Below, in pieces: positions 41,216-53,452 of a stretch of DNA of 64,000 nt. Source of the DNA: Cryoendolithus antarcticus. Lineage: Eukaryota > Ascomycota > Dothideomycetes > Cladosporiales > Cladosporiaceae. The DNA is taken from NCBI GenBank assembly GCA_002077065.1, contig NAJO01000080.1:40073-104072 (forward strand), in the 5' to 3' direction. The first letter of the stretch is position 1. Every line of letters starts with the position of its first letter. The notes below the pieces were generated by a model. That model made no database searches. It saw only the letters and a program-made list of their open reading frames with translations, and was not told where the DNA came from. Made by a program: the position numbers and the translations under genes.

Positions 41216-44200
41216 TCACTCCTGCATCTCCGACTCGTCTGCCGGCAATGCATCGCGCCTCGTTCTTACTCCGGGTGTGCTTGCAAAGATTTCACTGCCA
41301 TCGAACGTCGTGTCGTCTTGAGCCACGCTGAATTCCTTCAGCTTCGTACCAGGCGTCTTCGACCGCGACGTCTTCGAAGGTGTCCGATTGGCGCTGATAG
41401 CGAGCAAGGGCAGTTTTGCAGCAGACTTGACAGACTTCGCCGCAATGCTCTCGCGAAGCATGCCAGGCGTCCGATTACTCTTCGCTTTCTTGGCTTCTGG
41501 GCTCGCATACCTCATGCTGATCTCTTTAGCATCCGGCGTGGGCTGGCTACTGAAGCCTGGATTTATCGACGCTTCGGTGCCCTCGAAGGAGTCCTGCATA
41601 GCAGCTGCAGACCTAGTCACTCGTCTAGATTGCGTTCCTTGCGTTCGATCGTTACCCAGACCCATCGCCGCCATAAGATTCGAGCGCATGGCGTGAGCTT
41701 CAGCGAGTTGGTCGTCTTTTGTCGCGCAGAGACGCTTGAGGTCATCGATCTGTGTCATTGTCAGTATCAGTGGTACGTTCACCGGATGTGTCTCCATGCT
41801 TACCCTTTTAGCACTGCTGACGAGCTTGCGATCGCGCTTCGCAAGTTGAGCAGAGAGCTCAGTCTGTGCCTGATGTGACTCATATTGGAGGGCAGAAATC
41901 TGTGACTTCAAGCCGCGCACCTGCTCTTCACGTCCTGCGTGTGTCGCAGCTATCTGCTCTGCATGCTTGGCCTGTCTCGTAGCGAGTTCTCGATCCGATT
42001 GTTGCTGTACTTGTGAGATATTAGTCTCGTGTGCGGATGTCTGTGCCAGCAGGTCGTCTCGTGAGCTCTGCAGGTCCATCTCCAAAGAGCGGCAAAGTGC
42101 ATCAGCGTCTGACTTCGCTTGCTCGAGTAACGCCATCTTGCTCGCTTGCCCTGTCTCCATTGCCTTGTGATCATCAATCTGTCCTTTGAGTTCGTCTCCT
42201 TCACATCGTGCCATTTCCAGATTGCGCTGAAGCTCAGCCTCGTGCTCAATCTGCTTTCGTATATCGTCTTCAGCCCTCGCAAATTTGTCCCATAGATCAT
42301 CTATTCTCTCCTGGTGCTGAGCGATTGCGGCAGCGTGACCGATCTCGGCGACCTCAGCAGTCTCCTTGGCTTTGCCAAGCTGCTCGCGAGCCTCGTGTTG
42401 CAATTTGTCCAAGCTTGTGTGAAGCTCGTCGATGCGCAACATCAGGCTGTCCTTCTCCAACTTCGCCTCGTCTACTTCCTTCGCGATTGCTGCTCGTTCG
42501 GCATCGGCAGCACTTGCATGTGAGTCTGCCCTGCTCTTGTCATCTTGTAGCGCCTCGTGCGCCTCCAGGAGCTCTACGTATTGCTGCTGCAGTTGTGAGA
42601 CCTTTGCTTGCTCCGCGCGAAGAGGACCTTCGACTTCTGTGCAGCGGCGCTCGAGGTCAGCGCACGCGTTGGCAAAAATCCGAGAAAGGTCGCCGTGCTC
42701 TAACTTTGTCTTCTCTTCGAGGTGTTGCTGCACGCTAGTCCGCCAATCAGCGTTGCGTGGCACCGGCAACACAGTGTGATGCTCGAGGCCTGTTGTGGAT
42801 GCGTGAACGCGGACAATTGAGTGTCCGCACGTGCTATTTTGCTTCGAGGCGACGGCGTGTACACTCAGTAGTAGCGAATACAGATCCGAAGCTACATCTG
42901 TCTGGCTGTGGTCGGCACCTAAGGCTGCGCGCAGGAACAGTCCGCTCAGTGCCTGCGCCACCATGCTGCGAGCCCGGCGTGTAGCTTTCGAGCATGATAC
43001 GGCGTCGGGCTCGCAATCTGCAGCAGGGTACTCGCAGAGAAGTTGATGGAGTCGAGTGAGAGATTCGCCCACTGCAGCGGAGCTCAGAGCTCTCAGTAGA
43101 CCAGCGCTGATTGTGTCACATCCGTGTAGTGTGTCTGATATCCATGTAAGGCTCTCTGATAATGTGTTGGCATGCGTGACGAGGTCCATGACTTCGCTAG
43201 TGCCAGCAAAGCTACTCCATCCGGACAATATGTCCGCCATCTGTGAGCTGCTCAAGCGATCTGCGAAGCGCACTATGACGGGTCTCCAGCTAGGGCCCAT
43301 GACGGCAGCCAGATTCGTCGGATCTTGCAACATCGCAGCTAAGCTCTCAGGCACACCTTGTGGTAGCGCCTGCGACCCACATAATCCGGCGATGAACGCA
43401 ATTGCCTGCAGCTGCATCTGCTTGTGAAGATCAGGCTGATTTGCTTTCTCCCAAAGTTTGCGCAGCAAGATAGGGTTGTCAACACACCACTTTGACCTCA
43501 CATCCGCCGATAGGTAGTCCATGGTCTCGGTCGCCAAAGTGAGTACTTCCCTCGTCTCGGCTGTGCAGCCTTGATCGTCCACGATCGTAGCCCCAATAAC
43601 CCTCAGCACAACCAGATGCAACGCTCGGTTGACTTTACTTCCGGTGAAGTATCGCTGTAGCTCGGTCGGTTTCCATCGCGGAGTACTGGGCGTGCTAGCG
43701 AGCAGTTCCTGTGTCTCGTAGAAGCTGCCTGGCGTGCATGACAGCTCGTCCTCGGCAACTTGAATCATGATCTTCATGATCACAAGACAGTAGAGCGTCA
43801 AGCATTGGTCCGTTTGGCAGATAGTGCTGCGTAGGATCTCGTGGAAGTGGTGTTCCAGTTGTGTAAGGATGTCATGCGAGAGCAGGCCAAGGAGAGGTGC
43901 CAGTCCGCCTTTCAAGAGTTGATAGACTGGCTTCATAGATGCTGAGGATGGCGAGGCGACAGCATGGTTGACGATGCCGAGGAATAGTGTTTGGCTTGCT
44001 GCGGGAATAGCGACGCCGGGTGGCAAGCGATGGGACAGCATGGCAATAGCTGCCGCATTGTGCTGCCAGCTTCCTACCACAGCTTGAGATCCGATCTCGA
44101 AGAGGAGCGTCGGATGCTGGTGAAGCAGCGCATCTCGTATCGCCGGGACGACGCTGAATCTAGAGACGATCTCTAGGACGTATGGCCATTGTTGTAGGGA

Positions 44201-44432
44201 TTCGAGTAGGTTGGTGGCGAGGGCGGGGATCTGACACGGCTTCGAGGCAGCCCAGAGGATAACGTCTGCCTCGGAAGAGTTTTGGCAGACGATAGTATGA
44301 AGTTGCTGTCTGTGCGATCAGCAGTTGTGTGCCAGACCTGTCGTGACAATTCACCTTCAATTGCGATGGGTAGGGGCTTGCTATGATGCGGCCGATCTCC
44401 TGCGTCAGAGCAGCGCGCATCGATAACTCCAT
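41216..44432 (-). CDS. Large helical-repeat plus coiled-coil protein, unrecognised, 3 exons
   Basis: Exons 44432-44355, 44305-41804 and 41749-41216 (introns 49 and 54 bp) give 1,037 residues. Residues 1-480 are predicted from pattern to be alpha-helical with regularly spaced leucines, like an armadillo/HEAT solenoid (ILWAASKPCQIPALATNLLESLQQW, shortened here). Residues about 490-800 form a long heptad-rich coiled coil (for example KVSQLQQQYVELLEAHEAL). The last 180 are basic and Ser/Thr/Pro-rich with SPEAKK, TPSKTSRSKTPG and similar sites that suit proline-directed kinases. A helical head with a coiled coil and a phosphorylatable tail is seen in spindle, kinetochore and CIP2A-like scaffolds, but I cannot assign it to a family. 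Splicing of exon 1 recovers the N-terminus MELSMRAALTQEIG. Confidence 0.75.
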
Positions 44433-45295
44433 CTCACCACATTACCCACATCTATTAGATGGGTCACCCTAGCCACCATATGGTGTCGCTCCCACCGCCA
44501 TCCCGGTGTTCTTGATAGGTGCGTTCCTCATGATGCATGGTTTTTGCGGGCGGCAGTTGCGGTGGGCAACGAACCGCGTCGCACCAACCCGAGGTTCGCC
44601 ATCGAAGATCCCATCGTGTTATATCTCTCGTAGTCGTCGTAATCGATGCCGCGCAAGTCATACGTTGAACGGTCGTGACGCTAAAGACGACGACTTGGTC
44701 TACTGGGAGTGGCCTCCTCAGGGCGATGTCAAGATCAACTGAAGCTCATCCGGGAAGACGCCCTGTCATTGCACAGACAAGGGTGCTCGCGATGAAGGTT
44801 GTCCAGACGTTGATGCGCCATGGTCACGGGGGTTTTATTGGCGAGTGCACTGCTTCAGCCCTGACATGATGCCTCTAGGAAATTCAGCAAGTTTCGTCAT
44901 TCGAGCAGGCACTCGGGCCAATAACGAAAATCAATCATGAGATTCGACTTGACAACGTACGAATACAATTTCGTCGGAGTACCGTACTACGGGGGTGAAA
45001 GCGATTAGTGTTATGTTCAGGACGTCCAAGAGGAGTCTATTCACTGTTCCTTAGCACCGCCGGTTCCCGCGACCTTCTTGCGAACGGCGGACTCTGAATA
45101 TCTGATGGACTGTACTGCGTTGTCGGAGGAGATAAGAACCGTCCCCATGATCGAGACTGAAGCGTAGTGGACTACAGCGTGTTGGCGGCGGAGGCTAAGG
45201 TATCGAGCTGAGGCGTAGGTGCACGAGGATGGACAGTATCGCGAAAGGGTGTCCAGGAACGCTCTTACGCGGACCCCACTATTCCACCTTCAGCC
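44433..45295. other. Start of gene-poor region, contains dispersed repeat copy A
   Basis: About 860 bp. Apart from the repeat copy at 44541-44667 there is no supported gene. Confidence 0.4.
44541..44667 (+). repeat. Dispersed ~130-bp repeat, copy A
   Basis: Begins TTTTTGCGGGCGGCAGTTGC and contains a GTTGC/GCAAC inverted pair around a 5-base loop. It ends in GCCGCGCAAGTCATACGTTG. Copies B (47831) and C (56545) share the first 45 bases closely and the end more loosely, all in the same orientation. No coding capacity is visible. It could be a miniature transposon or the end of a larger element. Confidence 0.7.
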
Positions 45296-47492
45296 TTACA
45301 CAATGCTGCATATAGCAGCCTCGATGCCCTCAAACCACGGCTCAGCCCATGATCGTGAGCTCTTCTCATAATAACCCACCCTTCTATATTGTCGTCCAGA
45401 ATTGCATCGTCTCAAAAGGAGCCCATTACCTACCTCAAGTTCGATAGACCTGACAATGGCGTGAAAGGTGACAATCTCAATAGCCCAGGCCTGAACTTCA
45501 TTTCCCCATGTACTCTCTTTCCATCGGATGCCGGCAACATGTTCGGCAGTGTCCAGACTGGCCACGGACCAGTCGTCCCATCTCCCTTCCTCCACTCTTG
45601 GCGCTTGTCCATTCTGGCCCCTCGTAATTGGATCCGCGCCATTGCTGGAACCTCTGGTCTGATTGCCTATTGTTCTATCTGCCCTTACGCAGCTATTGTT
45701 TGTGAAGCCCGGGCGATGAGGTTGCCAGACGAGTACCGGGATCATTCGTGCTTGCACTCGCAACAACCCACTACTGACGGGTCCAAATGGCTCATCGATG
45801 TTCCGGGTATGAATGTCGACCTCCAGGATCTCAAGTCTGCGGTCGCGCGGATCTCGCAGGGGATCCACCTCGGCTGCGATGAAGGACCAATGTATACGTT
45901 GTGACGCACTAAGCCAACTCCATGTAGGTGCGTCGGAAGTCCGCGAGCCTTGATCTGAGGGACTCGTTTGGTTCAACGCGCGCTGATCTACGAACCATGA
46001 TAAGCTGCGTATTAGCCAATGCCTCCATATGCCCGCACAGTAAGCATCTGCCGTGATAGACTGGTATTCGTGTGCAAGTGCAGATATCGCGCGGAACTTG
46101 TCGTCTCGAAAAGTGATGCGTCGATGTGCATATTGCTGTGCCATGGATATCCAAAATGAATGCAGCTGCTCGTGGTCCTCATCTGTCAAATCTGGTCCTT
46201 TACGGCCCGAGCGGAAGACTTCTGGTAAACTCTCAACGACGTGGCCTTGCTCCATCAGTGGAATGTGATGCCCCTTTACGTGAACTACGTCGCGGTTGGC
46301 CAACGCCACCTCTTGGCAGTGCCAGTGAGTATGGCGAGAAGAGAAGACCAGACACCGTGGACTAAGCACGCTTTCTTGTAGACACCAAGCACGAGTCTCT
46401 GTTGGATCGGCTGACGAGTCGTCTTTCCGATAATTATGCAGCTCGCGTAGTACGAGAGCGCCAGATTCGTCATCACCAATCTGTAGTCGGGTCCTGATCA
46501 AGGAGCCCGGAACCGATCTCATGGTCAAAAATCCGTCCATGACCGTGGGGGCTGAGGCAGCAATGATAGTGATGTGTGCATTCTGGTATATATCTGCCAT
46601 ACGAGCAAGTTCACGTCTCTTATCGTCATCACTGTCCTGGATAATACAGAGAGCGTCCACCCAGAGGTGTTCGAGGCCAAGGTCTTGGGTAACAAAAAGA
46701 GCATCCTTGATAGTAGATGGCAGACGTGACAGCTCGATCTTTTCCAGAAACGTTTCAATGTTCGATGTAGTCGTCTTGACGCTCTAACCGGCTCCCCAGC
46801 AATAGCTCAACGCAGCGTATCTGATGCCATGATCTTCCTCGACGTTCATAAGCTTCAAGTCTCCAGGACCCTGCCTATTGTAGGCGAGCAGCCGAGTCGG
46901 AAGTCTAAGCTTCTGACCCCGACTTGCACAAAATGAATGGGAGTGATTGCAGTCCTGTAGCCATTGTTTTGACAGGTCAAGATTAGCCGTCGATGCCATG
47001 TTCATGTCCAATTCCTTTTGGATCCCATAGACATATGTCCGGTCTGCATCGCCTATGAATGCGTCAGTCGGGCCAAGCATATGTGAGTTGCGGCAAAGTT
47101 AGCTACCCACCGCCTTCTATACGTACGTCAAACTCATACCTTCGATCACTGTGTCGGGACAGGTCGCTGGAAAGGAGTACGCATACGAATCTTGATATCG
47201 GACGTCCTTTCTGACGGGCGGCCGACCACAGAATTCTGTAGTCTGGTTCCAGCGTGGGATCGAATTCTCCGAAGATATGGATGCAAAGCTCGCACCCTAT
47301 CTCTCGCCCTCGCGCTATATGAGCTTCATACTCGGCTGCCCAAACAGTCCATATCCTGTGGGACTCGAAATCTGGCTCGAATGGCACATCTTCCCACTCG
47401 TATTGCTGCAGGGCAGGCAGGAGGTCTGACACGTCAAGTAAGGCCGCGCAGTTCGAGCATAAGACTGAGAATGAAGGTATACCCGGCGCCAT
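45296..47492 (-). pseudogene. HET-domain protein 2, interrupted by one in-frame TAG
   Basis: Exons 47492-47111 and 47052-45296 join in frame (382 + 1,757 nt = 713 codons) with one internal TAG at 46786-46784, codon 217. The N-terminus has the CSNCAALL and CELCIHIF cysteine pairs seen before many HET domains. The HET domain then reads YAALSYCWGAG, stop, SVKTTTSNIETFLEKIEL, LWVDALCIIQDSDDDKRRELARM, and ends with the TRAWCLQESVLSPR block. Homologs usually carry Gln or another residue between the WG and VKTT blocks, so CAG to TAG is the simplest change. Everything downstream is intact for nearly 500 codons. It may be a very young pseudogene, a null allele or, less likely, a read-through gene. The ATG at 47492 is the first in the frame. 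Confidence 0.75.
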
Positions 47493-49458
47493 TAGTTGTA
47501 GGTCGAGCCTAACGAAGCATCTGCGCACATTGTGCTAGCACGCAACCAAGGAGATCACGTTCCCTTAGCCCTTACTTAGCAGGAACTTCACACGCTAAGT
47601 GTAAGGCATGTGAAACGGTGATAGGAACTTCAAATCGTTGGTATACAAGGTTGGAGATAGTGTGTCTAAGAGGTGCGTAGGAGCGTTGGAGAGGTACCGC
47701 AATGGCAGCGCTAAAGCGGGAGCAGCCGTGATACCTGTGTCAGCCACGAGTCCTAACTTATAGTAAAGTCAAGGTAAATCGTAACAATACACTATCCTTT
47801 ATTCTTGATGGCCGTAGCGATGGAAATAAGTTTTGCGGGCGGCAGTTGCGGTGGGCAACGGACTCCGTCGCACAAACCTGGAACACCACAACCTGGTACT
47901 TAATCCCATCACCGCCATATGCCTTTTGCGCATTGTTACTGATGCCACGCAAGTCAACCGTTGCTGTCGAGATTTGTGAGCACTCCGGAAGTACATGCAA
48001 CAGAATCCAGGAGTCTGCTCGGCATTCTCCCGCCCAGCCGCAATCTATTGTGCCTTGTGGTTGTGCCGCTGGCCTGCATGCCATGCATGCATGTATCCAT
48101 GGACGACATACGAGTCAATATGGGGCAATCCAGGACCGCATGACGGGGAACGAACGCTATTGTCTTGCATTGATTCATCGAGCTCATCGATATTGCCGAG
48201 CAGGTGATCGAGACGATCAATCTGAGAGCACATGAACGAGTCCTGAAGGGCCTTGACTTGCGGCGGTGTGGCACGTCACAATCTCGTGGTATCGCTCACA
48301 GCTGCTAATGAGGCAATCTAAGGTACTCTGCAAAAAAGGCAGAGTCTAGAGTCCATGTGGCGTTCGACTGCTGTCTCGATGGTCTCGACTGCAAGCGCAA
48401 CGGTATCGTGGCATACCGTCTGCGCTAATGTGTCCGAGCTTAACTGCTGCTCACAACTGTCGCATTAATCGACCAGGTCTTGGTGGACCCCAAGCTTGTA
48501 TGCACTAGCGATGCGAGTGTCCTGCAATGCGTGCATGCGCATCTCATGCTATTAGTCTACTATCTGATGCGAGGCTGCCGAAAGGATTGTCTAGTGCGCC
48601 ATTCACTCGGCACTTCCACTACAGGAGCTTACTGTAGACTATTCTGGCCTGTCAGAAAACGATATAGTCGTAGCTCGGGGGCTAATGGGTTTCGAATGTA
48701 AGCCGGTAGCGTTTCAAATTGCGTGACGCGTTCAAGACCCGAGGCTTTATCGGAGAACAGGAGGGTGGAGTGGAAAAAGCGACCATTGGCTAATTGTTGC
48801 TGCACGTTGTGAATTACAGTCGGCTTTCGCGCATGCTTTGTGGCGTTAGGCATAATCGACCTGGGGTCGTATCTCTCAGCGACATATCATCGATGTTCGC
48901 CAAAGTCTGACGGTGCATGCTACTCTAGGCAGTGCAGTGTTGGCGCTTCCCTCGCTATCAGTAGCTGCTTCCCGCGGAAGCTGAATGTAAGGGTCACTAA
49001 GCCTCCCCTTTCGCACATACTGGTCTACCCTTCCCGATGGCTCGCAAACGTGCCTCTTATGTCGCCCGCTGCCTCTGTTGATACCACTCCGGTTACAGAA
49101 CTCTCCTCCGCCGATATTACTTTGCTGCACTAAACCGCGCGAAAGATGACACTAATGAACAGAGCTGATGCTTGTGTCGATAAGCTCTGCATTCAAGGAT
49201 GGATACACCCACTCTTGGGCGCAAGGATATGTGCTGGAGCGGGCTAAGAGCCGGGGAAGTCCTTCCACGATATGCAACTTGATCTTTCGCGGCAGCGGAG
49301 CAGCGGAATAAACACCACAGTCACTCTCGCTCCTGGAAAGTAGGGGCGACTCCACACCCGCTTGCGCCTTGTAAGCAAGTATGCTATACATGTACAAAAC
49401 GGTGATGCCACATCACTCACAACCTAGCATCCGCTCTAAAGGAGACGTCACCATCACT
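47493..49458. other. Gene-poor region with dispersed repeat copy B
   Basis: About 2 kb. Apart from the repeat at 47831-47962, the short frames on both strands have no domains or signal peptides. I see no RNA gene. Confidence 0.45.
47831..47962 (+). repeat. Dispersed ~130-bp repeat, copy B
   Basis: Reads TTTTGCGGGCGGCAGTTGCG, continues GTGGGCAAC, and carries GGACTCCGTCGCACAAACCT. The right part, GATGCCACGCAAGTCAACCG, matches copy A's GATGCCGCGCAAGTCATACG. It is closest to copy A at the left end and to copy C in the ACTCCGTCGCACAAACCT segment. Confidence 0.7.
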
Positions 49459-49751
49459 ATGCGCACAGCTCGCAGGCAGACCATTCGCATACTTGCTGTT
49501 CTTGCTCTTATCACTCACCTAGCTTCTTCTGCACCCACCGAGTCGACGCTAGAATTCGCAGGCATCGAGGGCCGCAGTAACCAACTCCAGAACTTTGCTG
49601 TCAACAACCTAAGTCATACGTCGTCGTGTGCAATGGCGGCATGTACTCCCAGTGTCTCAATGGTGGATCAGCCGGATGCAGATGCGACAGCTACGGCACC
49701 TTCCTCTGCCAGGACCAGAACTGTAGAGCCAAGTGCGGCTGTCAAGGGTGA
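49459..49751 (+). pseudogene. Small cysteine-rich secreted protein, reading frame changes (intron or frameshift)
   Basis: The ATG at 49459 opens a signal peptide (basic RTARRQ, hydrophobic ILAVLALITHLASSA, then APTEST). The same frame continues to 49767 but becomes featureless. In the frame shifted by two bases, from about 49578, a cysteine-rich stretch appears: ELCCQQPKSY, then VCNGGMYSQCLNGG, GCRCDSYGTFLCQDQNC and RAKCGCQG before TGA (49749-49751). The ten cysteines in about 55 residues look selected. Small, secreted and cysteine-rich is the profile of a fungal effector or antimicrobial-type protein. I found no GT-AG intron of the right length to join the halves, so either the exon model is unusual or a frameshift has broken the gene. 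Confidence 0.45.
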
Positions 49752-51265
49752 GTCAACAGTCGCGTGAAAGGTACGAAGCGTGAGAGCTAATCCAGTCTGC
49801 AGGTCCTGAGGTCGATATAAGTGACCCAGACGTCCATGTTGTTGGCATAGATTGCATCTTCCAGAACATGGACAGGACCGAGCCGCGTGCTTTCACGACT
49901 TCGCAAATGGATGAAGGAAGACGTCGATGCTGTTGTACAACGGGTTGCCGGGCACGTCCAGCAGGGACTATACTCTCTCGTTTCTCTTCACGCTTCGAAG
50001 CACTCACTTGTCGTGATTTGCATTTGTAGCAGGGCACTTGAAGACTTCCCGGAGGATGCTTTCTATGGTTAGCGCTAAAATCAGCCGCACAGCAGCTTGA
50101 TCTTGAATCTACATGTGCAGATTTCACCCTTAGCCCTCTCACGAACATCACTATGCTCATGATTTGGTACCGTTACCAAGTTCGCGCGTCGATGCTGTGC
50201 CTAGGCCTGGCAGGGCTCGGAGCACAGTGTCCGTATACGGCCAAAGGACAGCTGCTATACATAGACTCCCAAGCAAGATTAGACGTAACTTCGTGACACA
50301 GTGGGGCAGCCTTGGACGAGGACTTCTCGCTGGGCCTTTCAGTCGAGGACTGCTGCGACACTCGATTCTTAGCACGCCATGACGGCTACCATGCGGCCTA
50401 GTACGTGTCAGTTTTGCGCCTGGCGCACGCAAAAAACTTTCGTTGTGTAATGTCGAGTTGGATTGCTCCAACCTTCGAAGGCCACAGAAAACAGGATCGT
50501 ATAACGAGAGCTGATCATCGGTGGCCGCATCATCTTCCAGTGGTGGCACGATTCTAAGGACTCGTCCCGAGCCAGCATGGAGCACGCTCAACATGATCTC
50601 ATCTGGAAGTAAGTCGAAGTCCTGACCGCGTCGCAGAGAATGCTTGCTGAATTCATACCCGAAAGTGGCGACTCAATGCAAATTCTTCCACGCGCGTCCC
50701 TAGTCTTTCCTCCGTTCGTAGCAGCGTCATTGCAAGCCGACATACCAATGAATGAAGCTGTTTTCCGGAGATCATCGGACCCTTTCGCATAGCAGTGGCA
50801 ATTCGACAAAGACAAAGGATTCACGCGACGCGCCGGTGCTAAGCACAAGAAACATACACAAGCATTTAGACAATTGCGGACAAGAACGCTGACTAAACTG
50901 TCTCACTCAAGTCTACCTACTTCGAAGAGAACGAGGGACTCGATACCATTCACTCGCAGAGGCTACGCCGAGCCCGGTCCAGAGACAGTGAAACTTCTCA
51001 CCAGGAGTGGCAGTCGCATCGACGGACAGTCGTTCTGCGGATCCCCGAGCGGCAATGCTGCTTGTACTGACATGCTCTTGTGCGTTCCAAGATTGAGCTC
51101 GGCAAGTGCGTATTAAAGCTTGACGTCGACCTGGGCATCTTCCGCCCAGTTCCGCTCTTCTCGAACGCGCAATCTGTGATGCGACCCAGCTACTTGCGAA
51201 AGCAAGGTACGTCTTGGGCATCTGGCCTTCGGTACTGCTCGCGACAATCGCTCATTCAGCTGTTC
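49752..51265. other. Gene-poor region, nothing recognised
   Basis: About 1.5 kb between the cysteine-rich ORF and the rhodopsin-like gene. Overlapping short frames have no conserved features. Confidence 0.45.
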
Positions 51266-52525
51266 TTACATTCGATGATCATAAAACTGTCGATCCAGCA
51301 ATTCTCTGGTATCCGCCTGGGTCGAAGGGCTGAGCGATGCAGCGGACGACGTGAGGTTATGCTGTTGTTTATCATCCTCCACCCATACTTCGATTGTCTT
51401 CTTGATCCTCAATTCAATGTCCGATTCCACCAGCTCAATCTTTGTGATCTGGAACAAATTGAAGACCGGAATCAATGTCGATGTAAGGAGAGAGGTGAAC
51501 AGTCCGCCTTGCTGGCGTTCGAGGGCATCGAGAATCTGAGGGCCGAGGAAGGGGTAAGCAGAAGAGCGTAGCATGACAACGCAGAAGCTGATTGCCAATG
51601 GGATGGTACTGTCGAACAATCAGCGCACTGGCTCTGCTTCCCTGCGCGGGGAGTACCGACCTGCATCGGCCAAGAATGATGACCAGCGCAAGCTTGTACT
51701 TCTGCGCAACAGAACGAAAATGCATGTTGCGGAGTGCATATAACGGAAATGCGATGATAATAAGTTCGGTGGCGACGTCGAACACCGTCAGCACTATCCA
51801 GCGATACGACTGAGAACATCCAACATCAGCAAGATTGTCCGCAGGCAACAGAGGAGGGCACTCACGTCATGAAGACAAGACGCGCTTCTGGCTTGTGGCC
51901 AGCACGGAACTATGACCACTAGCGCCGCAACTACACCGAGGACTGCCATGAGCGCGCATAGCGATCTGGAGAGGAGCTCGATAGCTGATTGCGTCGTGGC
52001 GATCCTTGCAAGAAGTAATGCGAACGAGCTCTTTGCGAGGAAATTTGAGATGATCAGAAGAGTCTGCAAGGCTAGGAGGAGCTAGCTAAGTTAGCTAAGA
52101 TAGCTGAGATGAGTGGTGATATGTGAGGCTATCGGCTTACCGTTTGAACCAAACTCTCATGCTCGAGGACATTGTCGGTTCCTAGGCCTTGGAAGCCAGC
52201 CCATATGAAGAGCATCTAGTTTGCGATAGCTAATGTCTAGAATGCAGTCCTTCAGTCAGAGTGGAACAGTAAAAGGCTGCTTTCTTCCAAAACCTACGTA
52301 TGCGACGAAGATGATGTAGTCGTCAAGAGCCCAACCCACCGCTCCTACTCTCTAGCGCACTAGTCAGCGAGCAGCTGGGATTGTACAGGACATGGCGCCT
52401 ACCAGATCCTTTGCTGCATATTTGTTTGCTTGTATGCGGTGATAACACCGAGCACCAACTGCCACGGCCTGTGTAGTGAAAAAGATAGCGGATACTATGG
52501 CTAGTGTGATCGCCGTTCGATTCAT
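51266..52525 (-). CDS. Rhodopsin-domain integral membrane protein (fungal multi-pass family), 6 exons
   Basis: Exons 52525-52403, 52351-52298, 52215-52141, 52081-51866, 51809-51661 and 51608-51266 sum to 960 nt, 319 residues. About seven hydrophobic helices are visible: ITLAIVSAIFFTTQAVAVG, GWALDDYIIFVAYMLFIWAG, LLLALQTLLIISNFL, LCALMAVLGVVAALVVIV, WIVLTVFDVATELIIIAFP, LALVIIL and TIPLAISFCVVML. The motif D.ATELIIIAFPLYAL after helix five is typical of the fungal rhodopsin-like/SAT4-type family common near secondary-metabolite and effector genes; its biochemistry is unknown. Introns are 45-82 bp. For exon 3, an acceptor at 52237 would add TLAIAN followed by TAG, so the acceptor at 52216 is used. 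The C-terminal 90 residues are cytoplasmic and polar. Confidence 0.7.
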
Positions 52526-53452
52526 GGTGTTTACCTCATGGGAGGAGCTTTGGTTGCGACTTGGCTAAACAATTTGGAGGAGAGTGATGATGCAACACAC
52601 GATCGCACTCAACACCAATCTTGTTAGTCTGGCGAAAGAGGCAGAGAGAACTGCTAGATGACATGGGCATCAGCCGAGCACAATACGGTGCGAGCCATGT
52701 GCAAGGTGTTTCGCTGAGCCTCAAACTGTGCCGCATGCTCCTAATCATTACGCTGACCAAGGTGCGGCACATCGAAAGTGGCGAGGGCTAGACTTGATGC
52801 AACTTCATGCAAGATATCTGTTCAGTCACAAGAAGAGCAATTAACGTCGATCGTTGCTCATATCTGCCGAGGAGCTAAACTGCGCGATAACGGTAGCACA
52901 AGACGATCTCGCAGGTTCGATTCGCCGGTTGCCTTTTTAAGCTTAGAGCCATCATCGCGGCGATCGGCTCCTGCGCTAGGGTCTTTCTGCTAGGATCCGG
53001 ATGCCGTTATGTCTCTTCCGAGAAGCTAAGGCCCGTGGCGGCGTCTCTAGTCTTCGGGGAAGCAAAGCCAATCTCACCGATATGGGCTTCTGCACAACTT
53101 AGCTCCTCAGCCTGATAGCAGACATACTCTCGACGTGCCGTGTGGTCTGTGATTCATTACACTATTGATGCATGGCAGCATGGGTCGATCAGAGCCAAGA
53201 TCTAGGCGGATTTCGAATGCGCGCGCACGTTCACTAGAGCTGTTGAGGTACTGTATCTGCCACACGACGCCGTCATCTCCTCCACGCTTCATTCCCTCCA
53301 CTTTCTTTTGTTGCTTATGAGCTCTGGCAAGGTTTGTTTCGCCTCTTTGCGCTCGATCACTGCCGTCTCGCATTCGTGTCGTCCTCTCGAACTTGGCAAG
53401 CATCTTGTGCTCCGTTCCTTGTCCTCTCTATTGTAGCTATCAAGTCGCGAGG
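52526..53452. other. Intergenic between divergent membrane-protein genes
   Basis: About 930 bp. A tRNA-like B-box sequence at 52915-52927 was examined and rejected (see rejected list). No other feature is supported. Confidence 0.4.

Noticed and set aside
52216..52218. In-frame TAG in the rhodopsin-like gene, suggesting another pseudogene
   Set aside because: Using the acceptor ACTAG directly before ATGCTC removes the stop and keeps the whole 960-nt model in frame, so the gene is probably intact.
52910..52945. GGTTCGATTC followed by TTTTT, resembling a tRNA B box and pol III terminator
   Set aside because: The bases on either side do not pair as a T-stem, no acceptor stem or A box could be placed upstream, and the cloverleaf fails.
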